A DNA stretch of 64,000 nt. It comes from Drosophila persimilis (taxonomy: Eukaryota > Arthropoda > Insecta > Diptera > Drosophilidae). Location: positions 1 to 64,000 of the forward strand of contig NW_020825616.1 in assembly GCF_003286085.1 (NCBI RefSeq), given 5' to 3'. Position 1 is the first letter of the stretch; the number at the start of each line of letters is the position of its first letter. A program made the translations under genes and the position numbers. This document shows positions 46,001 to 58,511 of the stretch, in pieces. The notes beneath the pieces were generated by a model. The model was given only the letters and a program-made list of their open reading frames with translations, searched no databases and had not been told where the DNA came from.

Positions 46001-48647
46001 TGGCTTGCAAGTTTCTACAGATGAATTGTCAGGGGTCGTTTGCAGTTATGTGTGAGGTGGGGAATATGATGCGTGAGAGGGGTTGCGGTGTTGCACTGCT
46101 GCAGGAACCGTATGCCGCCAATGGTCGTGTGCGTGGATTGCCCGCAGATATGCGGGTTTTCTCTGACAGTGGGACCAATGCTGCAGTAGTTGTGAATGAC
46201 CCTAGCGTGGAGTGCACACTTGTAAACTCTACTGACTGGGGCGTGTGTGTGAATATTAGTGGTAGTTTAGGTAGGGTCTTTGTTAGTAGTGTATATTGCA
46301 AGTTTGGGGAACCCCTCGAGCCTTACATGGTGTACATGGAAGGGGTGCTGCTGCTGGCGGGTGGCGTGCCAGCCATCCTGGGTCTTGATGCGAATGCATC
46401 ATCCCCTATGTGGTTCAGTAAAATATCTGGGCATGCGTCTGGGTATTTGAGCTACAGTCGGGGTGAAATTCTAGCCGAGTGGGCCGTATCTCAGGATGTG
46501 CGGGTCATTAACGAACCCAGCGAGTGGTATTCTTTTGACGGTCCGATGGGGAAAAGTGACATTGATGTTACTTTTGTGAATGAGGCAGCAATGAGAGTGA
46601 ATGATTTCAGCTGGAGTGTTTTGGGTGGGCACGGTGTGAGTGATCATAATCCTATTGAGTTTGTGGCTCATGCCACGCCCACTGTGCGTGAAACGGTTGT
46701 GGGTAATCGTTGGCGCACCAGTGGTGCGAACTGGAGCCTTCACGGCTTTTGGGTGAAAGAGGCGGCAGCTCAGGTTCCTCTTAGCACCTTCTGTGCTATG
46801 GGGACTGATGAGCAGGTTGAATGTGTGGAGAATTGGCTGACTCGTGCGAATGATTGCATGTTTGAGAGACACCGAGAGGTGAATCGCAGGCGTGTAAAGT
46901 GGTGGACGTGGGAATTACGTGTGAAGCGGCGGATGGTTAGGTCGCTGAGGAAGCGATTCCAAAGGGCTAGATCCTCCAATGCTGAAAACGCTTCCCAGCT
47001 CAGGGAAGTGAATGAGTACAAGGAAATGCTTGTAAAAGTGAAAGAGGCTGAGTGGCGTTCCTTTTTGGAGCGCAATAAGGACGATCCCTGGGGTCGTACT
47101 TATAAAATAGTTCGAGGTAGTGCTAGGGAACCTACGAGTGTGTGTGCTTTTCAGGTCAGAGGCACTTTGCTGACGACTTGGGTGGATTGTGTGAATGAAT
47201 TGATGAGCGAATTCTTTCCAAGGGCGGAGCGGGAGGTTTTGCCGCCAAGTGTGGCTGGTCCTTCTGAGCCGCTCCTTGTGGGTGAGTTAGAGGTGGCTTT
47301 TTCGATTTTAAAGTCGAGAAAGTCGCCTGGGATGGATGGTTTTACGGGTGAAATGTGTAAGAGTGTGTGGAAGTCTATTCCGGACTACATGTACGAGCTG
47401 TTTTCAGGATGTGTGAGCGATGGCTACTTCCCTTGGAAATGGAAATGTGCGAGAGTGCTTGTGCTCTTAAAGTCGCCTGATAGGATACGGAGCAATCCTC
47501 GATCTTTTCGGGGCATTAGTCTTCTCCCAGTGCTTGGCAAAGTTCTGGAGAGGGTTCTGGTAGAAAGGCTGCAGGAGAGAGTGAGCGACCAGATGTCTGA
47601 TAGGCAATTTGGTTTTAGGCAGGGTAGATGCGTTGAGGATGCTTGGAGGTATGTTCGCCACTCTGTGGAGTCCAGTACTGCTAAGTATGTCCTAGGTGTT
47701 TTTGTAGACTTTAAGGGGGCGTTCGACTACCTGAGTTGGGACAGTGTGGTTCGTAGATTGGATGAATGTGGTAGTCGGGACTTAGCTCTTTGGAAGAGCT
47801 ATTTTTCCGGTAGACGTGCGACTGTTGTAGGGTTGAATGAATGTGTGAGTGTAGACGTCGTTCGTGGTTGCCCGTAGGGATCCATTTGTGGGCCATTCAT
47901 TTGGAACCTTATGATGGATACCTTGTTAGGTCAGCTTGAGCGTACGTATATGTGTTGTGCATATGCAGATGACCTGCTCATCATGATTGAGGGGCGGTCG
48001 CGCGATGAGATTGAGGCAAGTGCTGGAGTGTGCTTGCGCACTGTTCGCGATAGTGTTGGTGTTGGTTTGGCAATGGACAAGACGGTGTCAATGCTGCTGA
48101 AAGGCAGGTTGGCGAACAGTCGACATCCTGTTGTCTGACTAGATGGCGTCAGTCTGAAGTATGTCACGGAGGTGAAATACCTTGGCATAACTTTTGGTGA
48201 AAGGATGTGTTTTACTCCTCATATCACAGGTCTCAGAAGGCGGCTGCTCGTCGTGGTGGGACAGGTTCGACGAATTTTGCGGAATGAATGGGGCCTTAGC
48301 AGGAAGGCTGTACGAACCATATACGGGGGTCTGTTTGTTGCTTGCGCAGCATATGGATCTTCGGTGTGGTGTGGTGCGGCTATGAGTGTTGCGGGCAGAA
48401 AGAGAGTGCTGGCCTGCCAGAGAGTGATTTTGCTTAGATGTTTGCCGGTGTGCCGCACTGTCTCTACGGAGGCAATGCAGGTACTCCTTGGTGCTGTCCC
48501 TCTTGACTTGGAGATACGGCTTCGTGCTGTACGATACAAGATTAAGAGGCGTCTGCCTTTGTGTCAGAATGAATGGTTAGCTGATAGGAACGTGAAGAGC
48601 TTAGGAATTAGTGAGTGCAAGAGTTTGTTGGACGAATGCGTAATGTC
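46000..48647 (+). pseudogene. R1-B4 ORF2
   Basis: Open for 625 codons until CAG to TAG at 47,875 in the RGCPQG motif, then the shared TGA at 48,136; same frame throughout. The same Gln-to-stop change occurs in the family A fragment A4. C-terminus missing as in the other units. Confidence 0.9.
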
Positions 48648-48661
48648 TGTCCCTATCTACT
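48648..48661 (+). repeat. R1 target-site sequence between B4 and B5
   Basis: TGTCCCTATCTACT at the unit junction. Confidence 0.9.
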
Positions 48662-48836
48662 AGTCGCTTTCTAACTGTCGTTAAGAGCAGACGTGTTTTT
48701 CTGGTGTCGCTTGCCGAAGCCAAGGTTTTCGATTTCGTTTTCTGCTTTGTGCGGTGTTTCTTTCGTTGACCGAAACCGGTTTTTAGGGCGCTAGCGTGTG
48801 CCTGTGTTTGCGTGTGTGTGTAAAAATTTCTATGCC

Positions 48837-50091
48837 ATGAATAAGAAAAAGAAAAATTCGGCGGCCGTTGAGAAGCTTTCTTCCGATGAAGAACTGGCTG
48901 CTTCTGAGCCGCTGGAATTGAAGAGGAAGGGGAAGCTGGTTGGGCGGTTGAAGAGGGCCACCTCGGAGACCAATATCGCCATGCTGTCTCCGGAGAACGG
49001 TAGTGGTGGTTCCCAGGATACCCGTGGGGACCTCGGCAAGTGTGCTAAGTAAGTGAATGTGGGTGTGGCTCCCACTGTGGAGGCGGCAGATATGCCGCAG
49101 TTTGCGGTGCCTGCATTGCCAAAGACGCAGGTGAGTAACACTATAGAGCGAATGCAGGCTATAAACCAGCAGGTGTTGAGTGTGGCGTTGGACGGTGGTG
49201 CGACAACGGAGGTTATGTGCAGTTTGGTGGGCTGCAGTAGCCAATATGAGGCGCTGATTTTTTCGCTTGTTGCCGAAAATGAGCGTCTGCGCGGCCGTTT
49301 GGAGGCCATCGGTTCCGCCGGCAGCAGCGGTGGATTTTTCAACCCCTGTGGAGCCGCGACCGGTTGACACCTGGTCCTTGGTGGTGCGGAGCAAAAATGC
49401 CGGAGTGCACGCACGGGACGTGGTAGAGAAAGTTGTGAAAGAGGTGGGGCCATCCTTGGGGGTGCGCGTACATGAGGTTAAGCCTCGCCGAGATGGTAGT
49501 GTGATTATTCGCACTCGATCTGTTGCCGAGCGGAAGAAAATTGCGGAAAATGAAAAGTTTGACGAGGTAGGACTGACTGTGAAGGTCAATGAATATATGG
49601 GGCCCAGAGTGGTCGTACATGGTGTGCACAGGCAAATAACACCTGAAGAGTTCATGGGTGACCTATTTGAGCTGAACCTGAAGGATAAGATGACTGCTGA
49701 GGCTTTTAGTGGTATTCAAATGATCACGAAGCCCTGGGAGGCTTCTGAGGGTGCGATCAATGTGGTCCTTGAGGGTGCTGGCACCGCCATGCAATCTCTC
49801 CTGGATGCAGGGCGTTGCTATATCAAGTGGTTTTCTTTTCGTGTTAGGGACTTTGACCCGATTGTTGGTTGCTTCCGATGCCTGGGGACCGACCACCGAG
49901 TCTCCCAGTGCAGAGTCAAGCACGACATTTGTCGTCGTTGTGGCCAAGCGGGGCACCATGCGGCTAAGTGCAGCAATGCGCTTAACTGCCGCAACTGTGC
50001 CTTTAAGGGTAGACCTTCGGGGCATCTTATGATGTCCTTGGCTTGTCCCGTGTACAGTGCAATGGTGGCTCGGGCGAATGCTAGACACTGA
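48837..50091 (+). pseudogene. R1-B5 ORF1
   Basis: Same lesions as B4: TAA at codon 72 and the GCCATCGGTTCCGCC deletion. The C-terminal zinc-knuckle part is open up to the TGATG overlap with ORF2. Confidence 0.88.
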
Positions 50092-52706
50092 TGGCTTGCA
50101 AGTTTCTACAGATGAATTGTCAGGGGTCGTTTGCAGTTATGTGTGAGGTGGGGAATATGATGCGTGAGAGGGGTTGCGGTGTTGCACTGCTGCAGGAACC
50201 GTATGCCGCCAATGGTCGTGTGCGTGGATTGCCCGCAGATATGCGGGTTTTCTCTGACAGTGGGACCAATGCTGCAGTAGTTGTGAATGACCCTAGCGTG
50301 GAGTGCACACTTGTAAACTCTACTGACTGGGGCGTGTGTGTGAATATTAGTGGTAGTTTAGGTAGGGTCTTTGTTAGTAGTGTATATTGCAAGTTTGGGG
50401 AACCCCTCGAGCCTTACATGGTGTACATGGAAGGGGTGCTGCTGCTGGCGGGTGGCGTGCCAGCCATCCTGGGTCTTGATGCGAATGCATCATCCCCTAT
50501 GTGGTTCAGTAAAATATCTGGGCATGCGTCTGGGTATTTGAGCTACAGTCGGGGTGAAATTCTAGCCGAGTGGGCCGTATCTCAGGATGTGCGGGTCATT
50601 AACGAACCCAGCGAGTGGTATTCTTTTGACGGTCCGATGGGGAAAAGTGACATTGATGTTACTTTTGTGAATGAGGCAGCAATGAGAGTGAATGATTTCA
50701 GCTGGAGTGTTTTGGGTGGGCACGGTGTGAGTGATCATAATCCTATTGAGTTTGTGGCTCATGCCACGCCCACTGTGCGTGAAACGGTTGTGGGTAATCG
50801 TTGGCGCACCAGTGGTGCGAACTGGAGCCTTCACGGCTTTTGGGTGAAAGAGGCGGCAGCTCAGGTTCCTCTTAGCACCTTCTGTGCTATGGGGACTGAT
50901 GAGCAGGTTGAATGTGTGGAGAATTGGCTGACTCGTGCGAATGATTGCATGTTTGAGAGACACCGAGAGGTGAATCGCAGGCGTGTAAAGTGGTGGACGT
51001 GGGAATTACGTGTGAAGCGGCGGATGGTTAGGTCGCTGAGGAAGCGATTCCAAAGGGCTAGATCCTCCAATGCTGAAAACGCTTCCCAGCTCAGGGAAGT
51101 GAATGAGTACAAGGAAATGCTTGTAAAAGTGAAAGAGGCTGAGTGGCGTTCCTTTTTGGAGCGCAATAAGGACGATCCCTGGGGTCGTACTTATAAAATA
51201 GTTCGAGGTAGTGCTAGGGAACCTACGAGTGTGTGTGCTTTTCAGGTCAGAGGCACTTTGCTGACGACTTGGGTGGATTGTGTGAATGAATTGATGAGCG
51301 AATTCTTTCCAAGGGCGGAGCGGGAGGTTTTGCCGCCAAGTGTGGCTGGTCCTTCTGAGCCGCTCCTTGTGGGTGAGTTAGAGGTGGCTTTTTCGATTTT
51401 AAAGTCGAGAAAGTCGCCTGGGATGGATGGTTTTACGGGTGAAATGTGTAAGAGTGTGTGGAAGTCTATTCCGGACTACATGTACGAGCTGTTTTCAGGA
51501 TGTGTGAGCGATGGCTACTTCCCTTGGAAATGGAAATGTGCGAGAGTGCTTGTGCTCTTAAAGTCGCCTGATAGGATACGGAGCAATCCTCGATCTTTTC
51601 GGGGCATTAGTCTTCTCCCAGTGCTTGGCAAAGTTCTGGAGAGGGTTCTGGTAGAAAGGCTGCAGGAGAGAGTGAGCGACCAGATGTCTGATAGGCAATT
51701 TGGTTTTAGGCAGGGTAGATGCGTTGAGGATGCTTGGAGGTATGTTCGCCACTCTGTGGAGTCCAGTACTGCTAAGTATGTCCTAGGTGTTTTTGTAGAC
51801 TTTAAGGGGGCGTTCGACTACCTGAGTTGGGACAGTGTGGTTCGTAGATTGGATGAATGTGGTAGTCGGGACTTAGCTCTTTGGAAGAGCTATTTTTCCG
51901 GTAGACGTGCGACTGTTGTAGGATTGAATGAATGTGTGAGTGTAGACGTCGTTCGTGGTTGCCCGCAGGGATCCATTTGTGGGCCATTCATTTGGAACCT
52001 TATGATGGATACCTTGTTAGATCAGCTTGAGCGTACGTATATGTGCATATGCAGATGACCTGCTCATCATGATTGAGGGGCGGTCGCGCGATGAGATTGA
52101 GGCAAGTGCTGGAGTGTGCTTGCGCACTGTTCGCGATAGTGTTGGTGTTGGTTTGGCAATGGACAAGACGGTGTCAATGCTGCTAAAAGGCAGGTTGGCG
52201 AACAGTCGACATCCTGTTGTCTGACTAGATGGCGTCAGTCTGAAGTATGTCACGGAGGTGAAATACCTTGGCATAACTTTTGGTGAAAGGATGTGTTTTA
52301 CTCCTCCTCCTGTCATGGGACAGGTTCGACGAATTTTGCGGAATGAATGGGGCCTTAGCAGGAAGGCTGTACGAACCATATACGGGGGTCTGTTTGTTGC
52401 TTGCGCAGCATATGGATCTTCGGTGTGGTGTGGTGCGGCTATGAGTGTTGCGGGCAGAAAGAGAGTGCTGGCCTGCCAGAGAGTGATTTTGCTTAGATGT
52501 TTGCCGGTGTGCCGCACTGTCTCTACGGAGGCAATGCAGGTACTCCTTGGTGCTGTCCCTCTTGACTTGGAGATACGGCTTCGTGCTGTACGATACAAGA
52601 TTAAGAGGCGTCTGCCTTTGTGTCAGAATGAATGGTTAGCTGATAGGAACGTGAAGAGCTTAGGAATTAGTGAGTGCAAGAGTTTGTTGGACGAATGCGT
52701 AATGTC
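50091..52706 (+). pseudogene. R1-B5 ORF2
   Basis: Open through RGCPQGSICGP, then a five-base loss near 52,043 (ATATGTGCATATG versus ATATGTGTTGTGCATATG) shifts the frame just before AYADD. The shared TGA is at 52,222. A private in-frame deletion at about 52,305 replaces HITGLRRRLLVV with PPV. Common 3' breakpoint. Confidence 0.9.
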
Positions 52707-52720
52707 TGTCCCTATCTACT
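52707..52720 (+). repeat. R1 target-site sequence between B5 and B6
   Basis: TGTCCCTATCTACT at the unit junction. Confidence 0.9.
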
Positions 52721-52935
52721 AGTCGCTTTCTAACTGTCGTTAAGAGCAGACGTGTTTTTCTGGTGTCGCTTGCCGAAGCCAAGGTTTTCGATTTCGTTTT
52801 CTGCTTTGTGCGGTGTTTCTTTCGTTGACCGAAACCGGTTTTTAGGGCGCTAGCGTGTGCCTGTGTTTGCGTGTGTGTGTAAAAATTTCTATTTATAGCT
52901 GCTTATCGCGATAAAGATCTTTGGTGGTGGCTGCC

Positions 52936-54215
52936 ATGAATAAGAAAAAGAAAAATTCGGCGGCCGTTGAGAAGCTTTCTTCCGATGAAGAACTGGCTGC
53001 TTCTGAGCCGCTGGAATTGAAGAGGAAGGGGAAGCTGGTTGGGCGGTTGAAGAGGGCCACCTCGGAGACCAATATCGCCATGCTGTCTCCGGAGAACGGT
53101 AGTGGTGGTTCCCAGGATACCCGTGGGGACCTCGGCAAGTGTGCTAAGTAAGTGAATGTGGGTGTGGCTCCCACTGTGGAGGCGGCAGATATGCCGCAGT
53201 TTGCGGTGCCTGCATTGCCAAAGACGCAGGTGAGTAACACTATAGAGCGAATGCAGGCTATAAACCAGCAGGTGTTGAGTGTGGCGTTGGACGGTGGTGC
53301 GACAACGGAGGTTATGTGCAGTTTGGTGGGCTGCAGTAGCCAATATGAGGCGCTGATTTTTTCGCTTGTTGCCGAAAATGAGCGTCTGCGCGGCCGTTTG
53401 GAGGCCATCGGTCCGTTGTTGGCGGTCTGGCGCCGGTTCCGCCGGCAGCAGCGGTGGATTTTTCAACCCCTGTGGAGCCGCGACCGGTTGACACCTGGTC
53501 CTTGGTGGTGCGGAGCAAAAATGCCGGAGTGCACGCACGGGACGTGGTAGAGAAAGTTGTGAAAGAGGTGGGGCCATCCTTGGGGGTGCGCGTACATGAG
53601 GTTAAGCCTCGCCGAGATGGTAGTGTGATTATTCGCACTCGATCTGTTGCCGAGCGGAAGAAAATTGCGGAAAATGAAAAGTTTGACGAGGTAGGACTGA
53701 CTGTGAAGGTCAATGAATATATGGGGCCCAGAGTGGTCGTACATGGTGTGCACAGGCAAATAACACCTGAAGAGTTCATGGGTGACCTATTTGAGCTGAA
53801 CCTGAAGGATAAGATGACTGCTGAGGCTTTTAGTGGTATTCAAATGATCACGAAGCCCTGGGAGGCTTCTGAGGGTGCGATCAATGTGGTCCTTGAGGGT
53901 GCTGGCACCGCCATGCAATCTCTCCTGGATGCAGGGCGTTGCTATATCAAGTGGTTTTCTTTTCGTGTTAGGGACTTTGACCCGATTGTTGGTTGCTTCC
54001 GATGCCTGGGGACCGACCACCGAGTCTCCCAGTGCAGAGTCAAGCACGACATTTGTCGTCGTTGTGGCCAAGCGGGGCACCATGCGGCTAAGTGCAGCAA
54101 TGCGCTTAACTGCCGCAACTGTGCCTTTAAGGGTAGACCTTCGGGGCATCTTATGATGTCCTTGGCTTGTCCCGTGTACAGTGCAATGGTGGCTCGGGCG
54201 AATGCTAGACACTGA
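52936..54215 (+). pseudogene. R1-B6 ORF1
   Basis: ATG at 52,936; TAA at codon 72; frameshift at GGTCCGTTGTTGG near 53,411, as in B3. It lacks B3's private 21-base deletion, so GPRVVVHGV is present. The zinc-knuckle portion (53,454-54,215) is open. Confidence 0.88.
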
Positions 54216-56671
54216 TGGCTTGCAAGTTTCTACAGATGAATTGTCAGGGGTCGTTTGCAGTTATGTGTGAGGTGGGGAATATGATGCGTGAGAGGGGTTG
54301 CGGTGTTGCACTGCTGCAGGAACCGTATGCCGCCAATGGTCGTGTGCGTGGATTGCCCGCAGATATGCGGGTTTTCTCTGACAGTGGGACCAATGCTGCA
54401 GTAGTTGTGAATGACCCTAGCGTGGAGTGCACACTTGTAAACTCTACTGACTGGGGCGTGTGTGTGAATATTAGTGGTAGTTTAGGTAGGGTCTTTGTTA
54501 GTAGTGTATATTGCAAGTTTGGGGAACCCCTCGAGCCTTACATGGTGTACATGGAAGGGGTGCTGCTGCTGGCGGGTGGCGTGCCAGCCATCCTGGGTCT
54601 TGATGCGAATGCATCATCCCCTATGTGGTTCAGTAAAATATCTGGGCATGCGTCTGGGTATTTGAGCTACAGTCGGGGTGAAATTCTAGCCGAGTGGGCC
54701 GTATCTCAGGATGTGCGGGTCATTAACGAACCCAGCGAGTGGTATTCTTTTGACGGTCCGATGGGGAAAAGTGACATTGATGTTACTTTTGTGAATGAGG
54801 CAGCAATGAGAGTGAATGATTTCAGCTGGAGTGTTTTGGGTGGGCACGGTGTGAGTGATCATAATCCTATTGAGTTTGTGGCTCATGCCACGCCCACTGT
54901 GCGTGAAACGGTTGTGGGTAATCGTTGGCGCACCAGTGGTGCGAACTAGAGCCTTCACGGCTTTTGGGTGAAAGAGGCGGCAGCTCAGGTTCCTCTTAGC
55001 ACCTTCTGTGCTATGGGGACTGATGAGCAGGTTGAATGTGTGGAGAATTGGCTGACTCGTGCGAATGATTGCATGTTTGAGAGACACCGAGAGGTGAATC
55101 GCAGGCGTGTAAAGTGGTGGACGTGGGAATTAAGTGTGAAGCGGCGGATGGTTAGGTCGCTGAGGAAGCGATTCCAAAGGGCTAGATCCTCCAATGCTGA
55201 AAACGCTTCCCAGCTCAGGGGTGAGCTTGGTCGATGTATGAATGAGTACAAGGAAATGCTTGTAAAAGTGAAAGAGGCTGAGTGGCGTTCCTTTTTGGAG
55301 CGCAATAAGGACGATCCCTGGGGTCGTGCTTATAAAATAGTTCGAGGTAGTGCTAGGGAACCTACGAGTGTGTGTGCTCTTCAGGTCAGAGGCACTTTGC
55401 TGACGACTTGGGTGGATTGTGTGAATGAATTGATGAGCGAATTCTTTCCAAGGGCGGAGCGGGAGGTTTTGCCGCCAAGTGTGGCTGGTCCTTCTGAGCC
55501 GCTCCTTGTGGGTGAGTTAGAGGTGGCTTTTTCGATTTTAAAGTCGAGAAAGTCGCCTGGGATGGATGGTTTTACGGGTGAAATGTGTAAGAGTGTGTGG
55601 AAGTCTATTCCGGACTACATGTACGAGCTGTTTTCAGGATGTGTGAGCGATGGCTACTTCCCTTGGAAATGGAAATGTGCGAGAGTGCTTGTGCTCTTAA
55701 AGTCGCCTGATAGGATACGGAGCAATCCTCGATCTTTTCGGGGCATTAGTCTTCTCCCAGTGCTTGGCAAAGTTCTGGAGAGGGTTCTGGTAGAAAGGCT
55801 GCAGGAGAGAGTGAGCGACCAGATGTCTGATAGGCAATTTGGTTTTAGGCAGGGTAGATGCGTTGAGGATGCTTGGAGGTATGTTCGCCACTCTGTGGAG
55901 TCCAGTACTGCTAAGTATGTCCTAGGTGTTTTTGTAGACTTTAAGGGGGCGTTCGACTACCTGAGTTGGGACAGTGTGGTTCGTAGATTGGATGAATGTG
56001 GTAGTCGGGACTTAGCTCTTTGGAAGAGCTATTTTTCCGGTAGACGTGCGACTGTTGTAGGATTGAATGAATGTGTGAGTGTAGACGTCGTTCGTGGTTG
56101 CCCGCAGGGATCCATTTGTGGGCCATTCATTTGGAACCTTATGATGGATACCTTGTTAGATCAGCTTGAGCGTACGTATATGTGTTGTGCATATGCAGAT
56201 GACCTGCTCATCATGATTGAGGGGCGGTCGCGCGATGAGATTGAGGCAAGTGCTGGAGTGTGCTTGCGTACTGTTCGCGATAGTGTTGGTGTTGGTTTGG
56301 CAATGGACAAGACGGTGTCAATGCTGCTGAAAGGCAGGTTGGCGAACAGTCGACATCCTGTTGTCTGACTAGATGGCGTCAGTCTGAAGTATGTCACGGA
56401 GGTGAAATACCTTGGCATAACTTTTGGTGAAAGGATGTGTTTTACTCCTCATATCACAGGTCTCAGAAGGCGGCTGCTCGTCGTGGTGGGACAGGTTCGA
56501 CGAATTTTGCGGAATGAATGGGGCCTTAGCAGGAAGGCTGTACGAACCATATACGGGGGTCTGTTTGTTGCTTGCGCAGCATATGGATCTTCGGTGTGGT
56601 GTGGTGCGGCTATGAGTGTTGCGGGCAGAAAGAGAGTGCTGGCCTGCCAGAGAGTGATTTTGCTTAGATGT

Positions 56672-56684
56672 TTGCCGGTGTGCC
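56672..56684 (+). repeat. LINE target-site duplication, left
   Basis: TTGCCGGTGTGCC, repeated at 62,173-62,185. The uninterrupted sister unit B5 has it once. Confidence 0.9.
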
Positions 56685-57164
56685 TCTGGTCTGATGAGCT
56701 TGTGAGGTAGCTCAAAGGGGGCCTAGCTGAGGCCACCGGACGGGTCGCGGGTTGCGGATAGCGAACGGCCTACCTCGGTAGGTCAGCTGCGAATAAGCGG
56801 GCATCCCTCACGGGAGAGTACCGAAATAAGCAGTCCCGGACAGCCAGCGGGTGTTCGCGAAGCAGCAACACTGACGATGCGCTTGTGGTGCCGCCTCAAT
56901 AAGTAGCTCACACACTCCCATCCATACACAATACCTACCCATATCCCAACCCCCACATCCACCTCACACCGGGCCGGACTAAGTGTGTTACTCGACCCGT
57001 GCCGAGAGTCAGCCTGGCTGGGGGCCCGGTATAAAAAAATAGCCCAGTCTCTAACGGAGGGCTCAGGGACTTGGCAGCCCCCTGTTCTAATGATGCCTTA
57101 CCCGGGCAACGTGGATCTCTGCCCGGGCTGACCTTTCCCTTTCTCTGCATCTCGTGGGAACAAG
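56685..57164 (+). other. LINE 5' UTR with foldable 5' end
   Basis: The first ~130 bases can form nested helices: TCTGGT (56,685) with ACCGGA (56,735), GGCC (56,720) with GGCC (56,731), and CCTACC (56,769) with GGTAGG (56,777). A self-cleaving 5' ribozyme is possible. The rest (to 57,164) is unremarkable and should contain the internal promoter usual for LINEs. Confidence 0.4.
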
Positions 57165-58511
57165 ATGTATAACAATAAAAACAAAACCAACAAAAAAACA
57201 AATGAGTGCGGCGCTCCCCAAATGCCAACTGGGAGCAATCCCAAGCTCGAGAAGGCAGCGGCCCAAAGGCCTGGCCCAACCAGCTCTATAGTGGGGAATA
57301 CCCACAAGGTGGAAGGTGCCTGTGCGAACCCGAGGGGGTCCCATCCCGAATCCGGTGTGGGTGGCAAGGTAACTCCCGAAGCTGACACCTTGGAAGGGAA
57401 GCTAAGCAATATTGCGGCTGCCCGACCTTCTGGTAAAGCGGAGGGGGTTGACTTGCCGTCGACAAGTGCCCAAGCCAGACGATACTCATATGCCGAAAAG
57501 AGGAGTGCAGGGCACATACTCCGTCGGCAACACGTCAGCAGTGAAGCCAGCCCATCAGCCGAATGGCTGAAGAAGGTGGAATGGGCTTCGGCCGTACTTC
57601 CGGAGTTCACCTTTGAACAGAAAAAGGTGGCTCCCCAAGCCAAGAGGCAGCGCTCGCAGGAGACACCGGGACCGGTAGCAAAGCGCTCCAGAGTGCTGCC
57701 AAATGTCTCCTTTGCGCAGATTGCCAAGGAGAGGACGCTAATTGGTGTCCTCGACAAAGGCAGCGCAGAGGGGAGAACCCCAAGGAGTCAGTGGAAGTGG
57801 GTGGAAGCGGCATTGGCCGACCGCTGCTTCGAACTCCTCGACAAAGACCCTGGACCTCCGCCAGTCTGCAAGGACATGGGGTGGTTCCAGGGCAACGTAA
57901 AGATAATTGCCTGCGAAGACGAGCGCTCTGTGAAGCTGTACAAAGCGGCGGTAGCGCAGGTCGGCGAGGTTTATGCTGGGGCGAAACTCGTCGCAGTCGA
58001 CTGGAGCGAGGTGCCCAGCAGACCGAGGGCCAGAATTTGGGTGCCGGCTACCTTTAAGGAGCCAGAACGCATCCTCAAGATGTTGCAGAGGTGCAACCCA
58101 GGACTACCAACCTCCGATTGGAAGGTAGCCAAAGTTGAGACGACACAAGGGCCGACTAACCAGGCAGTTCTCGTTCTCAATAAAGAGTCGCTGGCCCCGA
58201 TAGAGGCAGCAAAAGGAGAGCTCAACTTTGGCTTCAGCTCGGTCACCATCAAGGTGTACAAATCGGACGCGGCGGCCGCGGCGCTTCCTGTCGTCAACCC
58301 AGACGTGCAGGATGTCGTTGCGGAGATCGAAGCGCCTGACGACGAGCTGGAGCCAGACCAGGAAGGCTTCTCCTCAGACACAGAACTGATGCTCGACTTC
58401 GAGTCAATGTGCCGAGAGAGAGTCTCAGATGACTCGGACGCGGACATCACGGTGGTGGAGAATCTTGAAGATGGTCCTAAGGATCCTTCAAATAAATCTC
58501 CACCACTGTAA
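57165..58511 (+). CDS. LINE ORF1 protein, 448 residues, intact
   Basis: ATG at 57,165, the first ATG after the 5' UTR in a frame that stays open. The first ~200 residues are basic and low-complexity, rich in Lys, Ser, Pro and Ala, and look disordered. A folded-looking domain follows (about residues 210-370: KWVEAALADRCFELL, GWFQGNVKIIACEDE, ARIWVPATFKEPERIL, NQAVLVLNKESL), resembling the DUF4780-type domain I recall from ORF1 of insect I/LOA elements. The last ~60 residues are very acidic (EIEAPDDELEPDQEG, DDSDADITVVENLED). No CCHC knuckle is visible, unlike R1 ORF1. Likely an RNA-binding chaperone for the element's transcript; domain name is uncertain. Confidence 0.8.
   Translation: MYNNKNKTNKKTNECGAPQMPTGSNPKLEKAAAQRPGPTSSIVGNTHKVEGACANPRGSHPESGVGGKVTPEADTLEGKLSNIAAARPSGKAEGVDLPSTSAQARRYSYAEKRSAGHILRRQHVSSEASPSAEWLKKVEWASAVLPEFTFEQKKVAPQAKRQRSQETPGPVAKRSRVLPNVSFAQIAKERTLIGVLDKGSAEGRTPRSQWKWVEAALADRCFELLDKDPGPPPVCKDMGWFQGNVKIIACEDERSVKLYKAAVAQVGEVYAGAKLVAVDWSEVPSRPRARIWVPATFKEPERILKMLQRCNPGLPTSDWKVAKVETTQGPTNQAVLVLNKESLAPIEAAKGELNFGFSSVTIKVYKSDAAAAALPVVNPDVQDVVAEIEAPDDELEPDQEGFSSDTELMLDFESMCRERVSDDSDADITVVENLEDGPKDPSNKSPPL

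Larger units (their letters stand above)
44571..48647 (+). mobile_element. R1: R1-B4, 3'-truncated unit
   Basis: A 4077-base unit. Diagnostic variants shared only with B5: loss of about 45 bases in the 5' UTR just before ORF1 (TTTCTATGCCATG), and a deletion GCCATCGGTTCCGCCGG in ORF1. It also has the short CTCAGGGAAGTG ORF2 form. Confidence 0.9.
48662..52706 (+). mobile_element. R1: R1-B5, 3'-truncated unit
   Basis: A 4045-base unit, nearly identical to B4 including its 5' UTR and ORF1 deletions: a recent B4/B5 duplication. Private changes lie in the RT region. Confidence 0.9.
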
